A stretch of 64,000 nucleotides of DNA, from NCBI GenBank assembly GCA_965216205.1, contig OZ244139.1, forward strand, positions 186,001 to 250,000, in the 5' to 3' direction. This document shows positions 1-7,274 of the stretch, one piece after another. The notes beneath the pieces are model-generated. The model was not told the origin of the DNA. It did not search any database and saw only the letters and a program-made list of their open reading frames with translations. Numbering within the stretch: position 1 is the first letter of the stretch; the number at the start of each line of letters is the position of its first letter. The stretch is from CADEDH01 sp965216205 (GTDB lineage Bacteria; Actinomycetota; Acidimicrobiia; Acidimicrobiales; SZUA-35). The position numbers and the translations under genes are program-made.

Positions 1-605
1 CGGTGGGGTACCAGCCGACCCTGGCCGACGAGATGGGCGAGCTGCAGGAGCGGATCACCTCCACCGGCGGCCGCTCGATCACCTCGATGCAGGCCGTGTA
101 CGTGCCGGCTGACGACTACACCGACCCGGCCCCGTTCACCACCTTCACCCACCTCGACGCCACCACCGAGCTCTCGCGTGACATCGCGGCGCTCGGCATC
201 TACCCGGCGGTCGACCCGCTGGCCTCGACCTCCACCATCCTCGCCCCCGAGGTGGTCGGGGACCGCCACTACAACGTGGCCCGGCAGGTGCAGGAGATCC
301 TCCAGCGGTTCAAGGAGCTGCAGGACATCATCGCCATTCTCGGTCTCGACGAGCTCTCAGAGGAGGACCGGATCACGGTCGACCGGGCCCGGAAGGTGCA
401 GCGGTTCCTGTCCCAACCGATGATCGTGGCCGAGGTGTTCACCGGTCTTCCCGGTGTGTTCACCCCGGTGGAGGAGACCGTCGACTCGTTCGAGGCGCTG
501 GTCACCGGTGAGCTCGACGACCTGCCCGAGCAGGCCTTCCTCAACGTCGGCGGGGCCGACGACGTGCGTGAGAAGGCCGAGCAGCTCCGGCGATCGGCTT
601 CTTGA
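1..605 (+). CDS. atpD: ATP synthase F1 subunit beta, C-terminal part (cut by window edge)
   Basis: Catalytic subunit of the membrane F1Fo ATP synthase, which makes ATP from ADP and phosphate. Only about the last 200 residues are present; the first full codon is at position 3, and the P-loop half lies outside the window. The visible part opens with the conserved GYQPTLADEMG segment, continues through the SITSMQAVYVPADDYTDPAP stretch, and carries a literal DELSEED motif (about residue 118 of the visible part), the contact with subunit gamma. The stop codon overlaps the next start as TGATG, so translation is probably coupled to atpC. This is the distal end of an atp operon. Identification is very secure; only the 5' end is missing. 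Confidence 0.97.
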   Translation, partial: VGYQPTLADEMGELQERITSTGGRSITSMQAVYVPADDYTDPAPFTTFTHLDATTELSRDIAALGIYPAVDPLASTSTILAPEVVGDRHYNVARQVQEILQRFKELQDIIAILGLDELSEEDRITVDRARKVQRFLSQPMIVAEVFTGLPGVFTPVEETVDSFEALVTGELDDLPEQAFLNVGGADDVREKAEQLRRSAS

Positions 606-1018
606 TGGTGATGCAGGTCGAGTTCGTGTCGCCGGAGTCGACGCTCTACTCGGGCGTCGGCACCCAGGTGGTCGCTCGGACCCGCGGGGGTGGCGAGATC
701 GCCTTCCTCACCGGGCACGAGCCGTTCATCGGCTCACTGCTCACCTGTGAGGTGCGGGTGACCGAGGAGGACGGCGACATCAAGCACTTCGCTGTTCGCG
801 GTGGTTTCGTGTCGGTCAGCGGGACGATGGACGCCACGAAGGTGACGGTGCTGTCCGATGCCGCCCAGGCGGCCGACGAGATCGACCGGGCCCAGGCCGA
901 GGCCGATCTCGCCGCCGCGCAGCAGGCGCTGGCTGGCAACGCCGATGACCCCTACGCACGCGACGATGTCCGCTGGGCCGAGGTCCGGTTGCAGGCGGTC
1001 GGCGCGACAGCGACCTAG
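605..1018 (+). CDS. atpC: ATP synthase F1 subunit epsilon
   Basis: Epsilon subunit of the F1 rotor stalk, which couples proton flow to catalysis and can restrain ATP hydrolysis. The 137-residue protein has the expected N-terminal beta-sandwich (VEFVSPESTLYSG, then GEIAFLTGHEPFIGSL and FAVRGGFVSV) followed by a short alanine-rich helical hairpin (AQAEADLAAAQQAL). The start overlaps the atpD stop (TGATG). An in-frame ATG at 611 is an alternative, and no clear ribosome binding site separates them. Position directly after atpD is the standard bacterial order. The family is normally about 110-140 residues, so the length is ordinary. Confidence 0.95.
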   Translation: MVMQVEFVSPESTLYSGVGTQVVARTRGGGEIAFLTGHEPFIGSLLTCEVRVTEEDGDIKHFAVRGGFVSVSGTMDATKVTVLSDAAQAADEIDRAQAEADLAAAQQALAGNADDPYARDDVRWAEVRLQAVGATAT

Positions 1019-1025
1019 CACCCCG

Positions 1026-2006
1026 ATGGCATCCGAGAATCTGCGACCCGGTAGGAACCTGGCCCTCGAGCTGGTCAGGACCACCGAGGCGGCCGCCATC
1101 GCCGCTGCTGGGTGGAGTGGTCTCGGCGACAAGAACGCTGCTGATCAGGCCGCGGTCGATGCCATGCGGAGCGTGCTGTCGGGCGTCGAGATGGACGGCG
1201 TGGTCGTGATCGGGGAGGGCGAGAAGGACGAAGCCCCGATGCTCTACAACGGCGAGTCGGTGGGTACGGGCGATCAACCCCAGACCGACATCGCCGTCGA
1301 CCCGATCGATGGGACGACGCTGACCTCGCTGGGCCGGGGCGGTGCCATCGCGGTGATCGCGGTGGCTGCCAGGGGCACGATGCTGAATCCGGGATCGGCC
1401 GTCTACATGGAGAAGCTCGCGGTGGGGCCCGAAGGGGCGGGCATCGTCGACATCCGGCTCCCGGTCGACCGGAACCTCACCGCGCTGGCCAAGGCCAAGG
1501 GCAAGGCGGTGTCGGAGTTGACCGCGGTGGTGCTCGACCGGCCCCGTCACGACGAGCTCGTCGCCGAGATCCGGGCCTGTGGGGCCCGGATCAGGATGAT
1601 TCCCGACGGTGATGTGGCGGGGGCGATCGCCACCGCCTGGCCCGATTCGGGGGCGGACATCCTCTTCGGTATCGGGGGTACCCCCGAGGGGGTGATCAGC
1701 GCGGCAGCGCTCAAGGCGATGGGGGGCGACCTCCAGGGTCGCCTCTGGCCCCGCACCGACGAGGAGCGCCAGCTCCTGATCGACGAGAAGTTCGATCTCG
1801 ATCGGATCTACACCCTCGACGACCTCGTCTCGAGCGACGACTGCTTCTTCGCCGCCACGGGCATCACCAGCGGTGACCTCCTCCGGGGCGTGCAGGTCCG
1901 CTCGACCGGCACGTTCACCCAGTCACTGGTGATGCGCAGCCGATCGGGCACGGTGCGGCTCATCGAGACCATCCACCGCCAGGACAAGGTCGACGCCATC
2001 CGCTGA
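1026..2006 (+). CDS. glpX: fructose-1,6-bisphosphatase, class II (GlpX type)
   Basis: Hydrolyses fructose 1,6-bisphosphate to fructose 6-phosphate, the committed step of gluconeogenesis, in the cytoplasm. The 326-residue sequence carries the metal-site signatures VIGEGEKDEAPMLYNGE (about residues 59-75) and DPIDGTT, plus LDRPRH and GIGGTPEG, all typical of actinobacterial GlpX; DPIDGT rather than the enterobacterial DPIEGT is normal in actinobacteria. The ATG at 1026 is seven bases after atpC, so it is probably transcribed with the atp operon. Actinobacteria often rely on GlpX as their main FBPase, so this may be the sole copy (inference). Confidence 0.95.
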   Translation: MASENLRPGRNLALELVRTTEAAAIAAAGWSGLGDKNAADQAAVDAMRSVLSGVEMDGVVVIGEGEKDEAPMLYNGESVGTGDQPQTDIAVDPIDGTTLTSLGRGGAIAVIAVAARGTMLNPGSAVYMEKLAVGPEGAGIVDIRLPVDRNLTALAKAKGKAVSELTAVVLDRPRHDELVAEIRACGARIRMIPDGDVAGAIATAWPDSGADILFGIGGTPEGVISAAALKAMGGDLQGRLWPRTDEERQLLIDEKFDLDRIYTLDDLVSSDDCFFAATGITSGDLLRGVQVRSTGTFTQSLVMRSRSGTVRLIETIHRQDKVDAIR

Positions 2007-2109
2007 CGTCGTGGAGCAGGCGTGAAAAGTTGGCGGATCGCGGTGCAGAGTGACGCATGGCGCACTACGGTTCTGTGACGGAATGGTATCAATCTCGGCG
2101 GATGAGACC

Positions 2110-3354
2110 ATGGGGCCGAACGAGAGGTGTCGTCCACCGGCACCTCAGCACCGGAGTCGGCGCGCCTTCAGTCCGGGAGCGGTTCGGCTCGGTGTCGCCG
2201 TCGTCGCCGCCGCACTCCTGACGATCGGCATCCTCCCCAGCGGGGCCCAGACCGCCGACGAGGCCCAGGAGGAACGAGCCCGACTCGAAGCGGCCGAGGC
2301 GGCCAAGGCCCGGGAGGTCGACGCCGCCAACGCCGAGTTGAGCGACCTCACCGATGCGCTGCGGACCCTCCAGGAGAAGGTCGACGCCCAGACGGCCAGG
2401 GTCGACTACGCCAACGAGCAGTTGGTGGCCGCCGAGGCGGTTGTCGAGGCCACCAACGAGGAGGTGGCGGCAGCCGAGGTGGAGATGGCCGAGCTCGAGA
2501 CCCGGGTCAGCGATCAGGCCATCCGGGGCTTCATGGGTGACGACGCCGATCAGGTGATCCTCGCCGACGTGCCCGACCCCAACGAAGCCCTCCGCCGCCA
2601 GACCATGCTCTCCGAGGCGACCCAAACCGACCTCGACCTGGTCGCCGAGCTGCGAGCGGCCAGGGAAGACCTCGACGTCCGCCGGGCGGAGGCGCTCGAT
2701 GCGGTCGAGGCTGCCGAAGCGACACGGGCGGAGGCCCAGGCCGAGCTGGAGACCCTCGAGAGTGATCAGGCCGCCCAATTCGAGGTCACCGCGGCTGCCG
2801 AGGCCAGGCTCGATCACCTCCTGTCCGAACAGGCGGCCCTCGAAGCGCTCGGCGAGGAAGCGGCGAGCGCTCCTGGCACCGAGGAACTGGTCGACCAGTT
2901 GGCGGCCGCGCCGCCGCCACCACCGGCGACCGACTACGCCGCGCCGACCACCACCAGCGCCGGCCAGATCGCCGATGCCGGCAAGGGGATCAAGGTCCAC
3001 GTCGACATCGTGGACAACGTCCGTCGACTCCTCGCCGACGCCGACGCGGCAGGCGTCAACCTGGCCGGTGGCGGCTACCGGAGCCCGGAGGCCCAGATCG
3101 CGACCCGCCGCAACAACTGCGGTACCAGCAACTACGCCATCTACCAGATGCCGGCCTCGCAGTGCTCACCGCCGACCGCCCGCCCCGGTAGCTCGATGCA
3201 CGAGCAAGGCAAGGCCATCGACTTCACCTACAACGGCAGCCTGATCCGCTCCCGGTCCGGTCCCGGGTGGGCGTGGCTCCAGGCCAACGCCGCCCGCTAC
3301 GGCTTGCAGAACCTGCCCGTCGAGCCCTGGCACTGGTCAACCAACGGCCGCTGA
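2110..3354 (+). CDS. secreted D-Ala-D-Ala carboxypeptidase (peptidase M15, VanY type) with long coiled coil
   Basis: Predicted exported peptidoglycan peptidase. With the ATG at 2110 the protein has 414 residues: a basic N-terminus and hydrophobic signal segment (about 20-42, ending PSGAQTA), a long Glu/Ala-rich coiled coil (about 43-260), a Pro/Ala linker (PPPPPATDYAAPTTT) and a C-terminal M15B domain. Zinc-site residues are visible: SSMHEQGKAID (H364, D371) and EPWHW (E405, H408). A coiled coil in front of a wall hydrolase resembles RipA/PcsB-type enzymes, where the coil controls access to the active site (family knowledge, not shown here). ATG 2083 and GTG 2050 are alternative starts. The 3' end overlaps the convergent protease gene by 18 bases. 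Confidence 0.85.
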   Translation: MGPNERCRPPAPQHRSRRAFSPGAVRLGVAVVAAALLTIGILPSGAQTADEAQEERARLEAAEAAKAREVDAANAELSDLTDALRTLQEKVDAQTARVDYANEQLVAAEAVVEATNEEVAAAEVEMAELETRVSDQAIRGFMGDDADQVILADVPDPNEALRRQTMLSEATQTDLDLVAELRAAREDLDVRRAEALDAVEAAEATRAEAQAELETLESDQAAQFEVTAAAEARLDHLLSEQAALEALGEEAASAPGTEELVDQLAAAPPPPPATDYAAPTTTSAGQIADAGKGIKVHVDIVDNVRRLLADADAAGVNLAGGGYRSPEAQIATRRNNCGTSNYAIYQMPASQCSPPTARPGSSMHEQGKAIDFTYNGSLIRSRSGPGWAWLQANAARYGLQNLPVEPWHWSTNGR

Positions 3355-4314
3355 CGCTTCGGCGAGGGCCTCGAGATCGTTCGAGTCGAACTGCGGTCCA
3401 AACATGTACCCGTTGTAGCCGCGCAGTCCGAACGAGTTGAGCGAAACGACCGACCGGACGCCAGCTCCGTCGTCGACGTACCACGGCCCACCGGAGGAGC
3501 CACCTGTCATGTCGCAGGCGAGCTGCGGGTTCGCATCGTAAGGCGGTGGACCAGCGGCAGTGGTACCCGAACAGTGGATGAGATCGCTGCCGTCGTACCT
3601 CTTGGCGGCGGGATAGCCGAAGGCGGTCACGACCCGGCCGACGGCGTCGCCCATCTCCACCACCGGAAGGGCGGACGGAGCGAGGCCGGATGGTTCCGCA
3701 GCTGCGGCCATCGCCACGAACGCCACGTCGCTCCCGTAGTCCTTGGCCCCGCTCTCGATCCAGTCCGTCGCCGCGAACAGGCCAGTGGCCGGGAAGCAGG
3801 TGTCCAGGCCCTGGTCGCATCCGAACGCGAGGACATCCTCGTAGTCCGGGACGAACACCCAGTTGGTCGCATAACCGACCTGGACGTCCCAGGTGCAGTG
3901 CCCAGCGGTCAGGACGACCCAGCCGCCGCCGTCGTCGTGGGGAGCGACGGTGCTGGCCGAGCACACGTAGTCGGTGGTCCCGAGCGTGAACAGGACCTTG
4001 CCGACGATGTCGTCGACGGGATCATCCGAATCGGGCCAGGGCGAGCCGGTGCTGTCGCCACCCGGCTCGGGGTCGGTGCCGCCGCCACCCTTGCCCTTGC
4101 CGTTCCCAGGATTGTCGGGCTTCGGTCGGGGACTGACGGGCCGGTTGCCGACGTCGAGGACCACGTCGCGGGGCGCTGCTCCTTGGGCTCGTTCAGCGGT
4201 CCAGTAGCCAACGGCATCAGCGGGAGGCTCTGCGCCGTGCGACGCGCTGGCCGTGGTCACGAGTAGCAGGGCGGCGGTCGACAGTGCCGACAGTGTGCGA
4301 ATCGGTCGTTGCAC
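3337..4314 (-). CDS. secreted trypsin-like serine protease (S1 fold)
   Basis: Predicted exported endopeptidase of 325 residues. A signal peptide (about 1-27) precedes a low-complexity linker rich in Pro, Gly and Lys (60-100) and a chymotrypsin-fold domain. The triad is visible: TAGHC (H139), YGSDVAF (D196) and GGSSGGPW (S274). Several cysteine pairs (C118/C140, C166/C173, C248/C267) could form disulfides. The GTG start at 4314 is supported by GGAGG eight bases upstream. The gene is convergent with, and overlaps, the VanY-type gene. Substrate is unknown. The GGSSGG active-site loop in place of GDSGG is seen in V8-like and some bacterial S1 enzymes. A lipoprotein serpin is encoded 51 kb away in the same window. 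Confidence 0.85.
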   Translation of the reverse strand: MQRPIRTLSALSTAALLLVTTASASHGAEPPADAVGYWTAERAQGAAPRDVVLDVGNRPVSPRPKPDNPGNGKGKGGGGTDPEPGGDSTGSPWPDSDDPVDDIVGKVLFTLGTTDYVCSASTVAPHDDGGGWVVLTAGHCTWDVQVGYATNWVFVPDYEDVLAFGCDQGLDTCFPATGLFAATDWIESGAKDYGSDVAFVAMAAAAEPSGLAPSALPVVEMGDAVGRVVTAFGYPAAKRYDGSDLIHCSGTTAAGPPPYDANPQLACDMTGGSSGGPWYVDDGAGVRSVVSLNSFGLRGYNGYMFGPQFDSNDLEALAEASAAVG

Positions 4315-4427
4315 GGCGGTGCACCTCCACGCCCTCGTTGCGATTCGGGAAGGCGCAAAGGCTACACACCACTAGTCGATATTCCTATCGTAAATACCAT
4401 TGTTCATCATTAGCGACCCTTGTGTGC
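4315..4427 (-). promoter_or_regulatory. upstream region of the serine protease gene
   Basis: This gap is noticeably AT-richer than the rest of the window, especially 4370-4420. On the minus strand it holds a TAGCCT hexamer (plus-strand AGGCTA at 4361-4366) suitable as a -10 element, then a leader of about 40 bases and GGAGG before the GTG at 4314. A small inverted repeat, CGATA-TTCC-TATCG (4379-4392), lies upstream of the hexamer and could be an operator or a weak terminator of the upstream M48 gene. Functions are inferred from sequence only. Confidence 0.4.
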
Positions 4428-5381
4428 TCAGCGGTCGTCGAATCGTCTCGCCCAGCCGAACAGGGTCTTGTTCACGTACTCGTCGGCGTTGGTGAACACC
4501 TTCTGGGCCGTGTCGGAGAAGCCCTTCCGTGCGGTCTCCAGGTCGACCGCCACCGGTGGCTCCTCGCCCCGCCGGACGTAGTCGCCGGCGAGGATCGACC
4601 GGTAGGGGCCGTCCTCCAGGAACGACACCAGCTCGGTCACCCGGATCACGGGAAACGGGTGGGTCTGGCGGGCCGTCGACATGAACTTGAAGAACGCATC
4701 CAGGCCCTCGGCGTCGAGGTACTCCGCCGACTGGGCCCGGAGCGCGTCGATGTCGACCCCACCCTCCCGGCCGCGGATCCCGCCCGCCATCGTGCCCAAC
4801 GCCCCCAGCGCGGCGTCGGGGTCCTGCACCGCCAGCAGGCCGGCCCGGTCGCACGACACCTCCGACTTGCGGTGCCACTCCAGCAACGCCAGCGTGATCG
4901 GCAGCGCCGCCTGCCCGATCACCGGCACCAGTGGCCGGGCGAAGTCGAGCAGGAGGAACAGCAGGGTCCGGTAGAGGGCGTGATCGCTGAGGATGTGGGC
5001 TACCTCGTGGCCCAGCACGAACCGCACCTGGTCCGGCGTCGACAGCTCGATCAGCGAGCTGTTCAGCACGATGAACGGGTTGTCCATACCCACTGCGCCA
5101 GCGTTGGCCAACGGGGTCTGCGACACGTAGAGCGGAGGGACGTCGGCGTCGAGGACGTCGCACGCCTCGATGAGGAGTCGGTGCAGATCGCCGTACTGCT
5201 TCGGTCCGACCTTCAGCGCCTGGGCCTGGTAGTTGATCCGTATGTTCCGCTCGCCGAACATGCCGACCACCTTCCGGAGGACGGCGTCGAACCCGGGGAT
5301 CGTCTGCAGCGCGGCGAGGGCTGCTCGATCGGTGGGGTGCTCCCAGGCGGCGGGGCTGATCTGGGGGAGTGGCGTGACCAT
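4428..5381 (-). CDS. M48-family zinc metalloprotease (HtpX/Ste24-like)
   Basis: Predicted zinc endopeptidase of 317 residues. The HEXXH zinc motif is LGHEVAH (H125, E126, H129), and the downstream SEVSCDRAG segment supplies the third ligand (E174), as in the M48 family. A hydrophobic stretch at about 140-168 may be a membrane hairpin between these elements. Members degrade misfolded membrane or envelope proteins; the substrate here is unknown. The chosen ATG at 5381 is preceded by AAAGGA at ribosome-binding distance. Reading could extend upstream to 5477, but that would overlap the divergent small gene and lacks family similarity. The gene lies on its own. Confidence 0.85.
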   Translation of the reverse strand: MVTPLPQISPAAWEHPTDRAALAALQTIPGFDAVLRKVVGMFGERNIRINYQAQALKVGPKQYGDLHRLLIEACDVLDADVPPLYVSQTPLANAGAVGMDNPFIVLNSSLIELSTPDQVRFVLGHEVAHILSDHALYRTLLFLLLDFARPLVPVIGQAALPITLALLEWHRKSEVSCDRAGLLAVQDPDAALGALGTMAGGIRGREGGVDIDALRAQSAEYLDAEGLDAFFKFMSTARQTHPFPVIRVTELVSFLEDGPYRSILAGDYVRRGEEPPVAVDLETARKGFSDTAQKVFTNADEYVNKTLFGWARRFDDR

Positions 5382-5459
5382 GGGCGATCCTTTCGCGAAA
5401 CCGCGGTGGTGTACGATCGATTCGAACGTAGTTCCCGGCAACAGCGAAGGGCGGTCGCC
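5382..5459. promoter_or_regulatory. divergent promoter region, M48 protease / small membrane protein
   Basis: This short gap separates two divergent genes. A TACGAT hexamer (5412-5417) could be the -10 for the rightward gene, and TACGTT on the minus strand (5430-5425) could serve the leftward gene. Each would give a leader of some 35-45 bases with a Shine-Dalgarno sequence: AAGGGCGG before 5460 and AAAGGA before 5381. These are sequence-based inferences. Confidence 0.4.
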
Positions 5460-5663
5460 ATGAAGCTCATGATGCAACCAGGGAGTGCGCTACTGGTGCT
5501 GGCCGCAGTGGCGTTCGCAGCGCGATACGTGGTGGGCGCGGTGCCCCTGATCGGCGGCTTGCTCAGCTTCATCCTGCTGTTCGCGGTGATCTTCGGCGTG
5601 ATCGGTGGCGTCTACCTGCTGTTCATCGGCAGGCGCCAGACCGGTGTGACCAAGAGCTACTGA
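5460..5663 (+). CDS. small two-helix membrane protein, function unknown
   Basis: A 67-residue protein that is mostly membrane: hydrophobic helices at about 10-30 and 32-57, the second glycine-rich, ending in a short polar tail with RRQTG. I do not recognise a family. The ATG at 5460 has AAGGGCGG upstream, and codon use has the strong third-position GC of its neighbours, which supports real coding. A longer reading from 4284 in the same frame is only the antisense shadow of the M48 gene. The stop codon forms part of a hairpin shared with the convergent ppk2 gene. It could be a small envelope-stress or accessory membrane protein, but nothing in the sequence decides this. Confidence 0.65.
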   Translation: MKLMMQPGSALLVLAAVAFAARYVVGAVPLIGGLLSFILLFAVIFGVIGGVYLLFIGRRQTGVTKSY

Positions 5664-5683
5664 GCGGGGCAGCCACCCGCTCA
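5661..5683. terminator. hairpin between convergent genes
   Basis: A perfect 8-bp inverted repeat, TGAGCGGG / CCCGCTCA, with a 7-base loop. The two arms contain the stop codons of the two convergent genes (TGA at 5661-5663 and, on the minus strand, 5683-5681). No T tract follows, as is usual in GC-rich actinobacteria. It probably ends transcription from both sides. Confidence 0.5.
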
Positions 5684-6511
5684 CTTGGGGATGGTCAGCT
5701 CCGCGATGTCGGGATCGGCCTCCGGGTACGACATGTCGAGGCCTTCCAGCGTCTGGATGAGGATCTCGGAAACCACGAGGTTCCGGTACCACTTCCGGTC
5801 GCCCGGCACCACGTACCACGGGGCGTCCTCGGTGCTGGTGGCGGAGATGGCATCCTCGAACGCCTCCTGGTAGTCGTCCCAATGGGCCCGGGGGATCAGA
5901 TCGCCCCGGTCGAACTTCCAGTGCTTGTCGGGTTCGTCCAGCCGGGCCTGCAGTCGTTCCCGCTGCTCGTCCTTCGAGATGTGCAGGAAGATCTTGATGA
6001 TCGTGGTGCCCTCGTCGGCCAGCATCTGCTCGAAGTTCACGATGTGCTCGTAGCGCTTCGACCAGCGCTTCTCCGGCACGAGCTCCATCACCCGCACCAC
6101 GAGCACATCCTCGTAGTGGCTCCGGTTGAACACCACCAGCTCACCGTCGCTCGGGACGTGCTCGTGGATCCGCCAGAGGTAGTCGCGGGCGAGCTCCTCC
6201 TCGGTGGGCTTCTTGAACGCCGCCACCCGAACCCCCGAAGGGTTCACCCCCTCGAGCACCCGCTTGACGGTGCCGTCCTTCCCGCCGGCGTCCATCGCCT
6301 GGAGCACCACCAGGACCCGTTCCCCGTTGTGTGCCCACAACAGCTCCTGGAGCGCCTCCAGCCGCTCGTTCAGCTCGAGGAGTCGAGCGTCGGCACCGTC
6401 GCGATCGGCGGGATCCCAGAACTTCGTGGCCCGGGTGTCGAGCTTCGCGAGATCGAGCCTCGATCCCGGCTCCACCCGGTACTCGTCGATGTCCATGTCA
6501 GTCCTGCCCAT
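5681..6511 (-). CDS. ppk2: polyphosphate kinase 2 family protein
   Basis: Transfers phosphate between polyphosphate and nucleotides (ADP/GDP or AMP, depending on PPK2 class) in the cytoplasm. The 276-residue single-domain protein shows the P-loop AMDAGGKDGT (72-81), the Walker B region VVFNRSHYEDV (126-136), and the conserved FLHISKDEQ and WKFDRGDL segments of the lid. I cannot assign the class, so the preferred substrate is open. The ATG at 6511 has GGGGAG upstream; an in-frame ATG at 6496 is possible. A TACGGT hexamer on the minus strand (6555-6550) would give a leader of about 31 bases. Confidence 0.9.
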   Translation of the reverse strand: MGRTDMDIDEYRVEPGSRLDLAKLDTRATKFWDPADRDGADARLLELNERLEALQELLWAHNGERVLVVLQAMDAGGKDGTVKRVLEGVNPSGVRVAAFKKPTEEELARDYLWRIHEHVPSDGELVVFNRSHYEDVLVVRVMELVPEKRWSKRYEHIVNFEQMLADEGTTIIKIFLHISKDEQRERLQARLDEPDKHWKFDRGDLIPRAHWDDYQEAFEDAISATSTEDAPWYVVPGDRKWYRNLVVSEILIQTLEGLDMSYPEADPDIAELTIPK

Positions 6512-6548
6512 TGGTCTCCCCGGCTCTCTGCTGTCGCGCCCCGGCCAG

Positions 6549-6555
6549 TACCGTA
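6549..6555. promoter_or_regulatory. overlapping -10 elements for divergent genes
   Basis: The seven bases TACCGTA read as TACCGT on the plus strand (6549-6554) and TACGGT on the minus strand (6555-6550). Both fit the actinobacterial TANNNT -10 pattern. The plus reading ends 9 bases before GTG 6564; the minus reading ends 38 bases before ATG 6511, which has its own Shine-Dalgarno sequence. The same arrangement occurs at 17818-17824. Confidence 0.4.
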
Positions 6556-6563
6556 GAGGCTCT

Positions 6564-7274
6564 GTGATAGTGGCAGAGCTCGAGATCTACCATTCCCGCC
6601 CGATCGCCCCGACCCGGCGGGTGGCGCTCGGCGCCCGAGACCTCCCCGTCGACCCCGCACCCGGCGCCGGCGGTGTGCTCCTGGCCGGGATCATCGCTCA
6701 CACCGCCCCCAACGTGGCTCCCGAGCTGCGGGAGGACCTCGTCCACGTGCTCGACACGCTCGCCGTCGGTGGGCGAGTGGTGCAGCCGAGGGTCCGGCAC
6801 CGGTTCCAGCGCGATCGGGTCGGCCTGACGCTCAGCACCCAGCGCCTCGTGGCAGTCGACGGTGCGCTCGAGTTCGACTTCACCGACGACCTCGGTCGGC
6901 CCGTGCAGCTCGCCCTCGGTGCCCTCTACGCAGCCGGCTCGTTGCCCGAGACGGCCCGCGACCCGATCTTCGACGCCATGAAGAACGCCCTCGTGTGGGG
7001 TCAGGAGGTCGACGCCCGCTTCATCTCGTTCGTGATGGGCGGCCGGACCGCCGACCTCGCCGACCTCCGGGCATGGAACGATCCGGTCGCCTGGGCGATG
7101 GAGGTGCTCGGCATCGAGGGCGACCCCACGGAGGGGGCCAACAAACGGGTCGTGCAACGGCGGTTCCGGTCGTTGCTGCGGGAGGCCCACCCCGATCACG
7201 GTGGGGCGTCGGACGGGGCCGCGTCGAGGATCGCCGACCTCACCGAGGCCCGCCGAATCTTGCTCGCCTCCTGA
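6564..7274 (+). CDS. protein with C-terminal J-domain-like region
   Basis: A 236-residue protein. Residues 1-170 are unrecognised: a beta-rich stretch with AGIIAHTAPNVAPELREDL and a region resembling a small ligand-binding fold. The last 60 residues look like a short J domain: a helix with RVVQRRFRSLLREA, the HPD motif (209-211) followed by HGG, then a closing helix with LTEARRILL. J domains stimulate Hsp70 ATPase activity, so a DnaK cofactor role is plausible but not shown. The start is GTG at 6564, just after the TACCGT hexamer; GTG 6570 is possible. The 3' end overlaps the convergent MFS gene by 35 bases, which is unusually large for this window. Confidence 0.7.
   Translation: MIVAELEIYHSRPIAPTRRVALGARDLPVDPAPGAGGVLLAGIIAHTAPNVAPELREDLVHVLDTLAVGGRVVQPRVRHRFQRDRVGLTLSTQRLVAVDGALEFDFTDDLGRPVQLALGALYAAGSLPETARDPIFDAMKNALVWGQEVDARFISFVMGGRTADLADLRAWNDPVAWAMEVLGIEGDPTEGANKRVVQRRFRSLLREAHPDHGGASDGAASRIADLTEARRILLAS

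Noticed and set aside
4379..4392. CGATA-TTCC-TATCG as a strong terminator of the M48 gene
   Set aside because: The stem is only five base pairs and mostly A-T, with no T tract. It is mentioned only as a possible operator.
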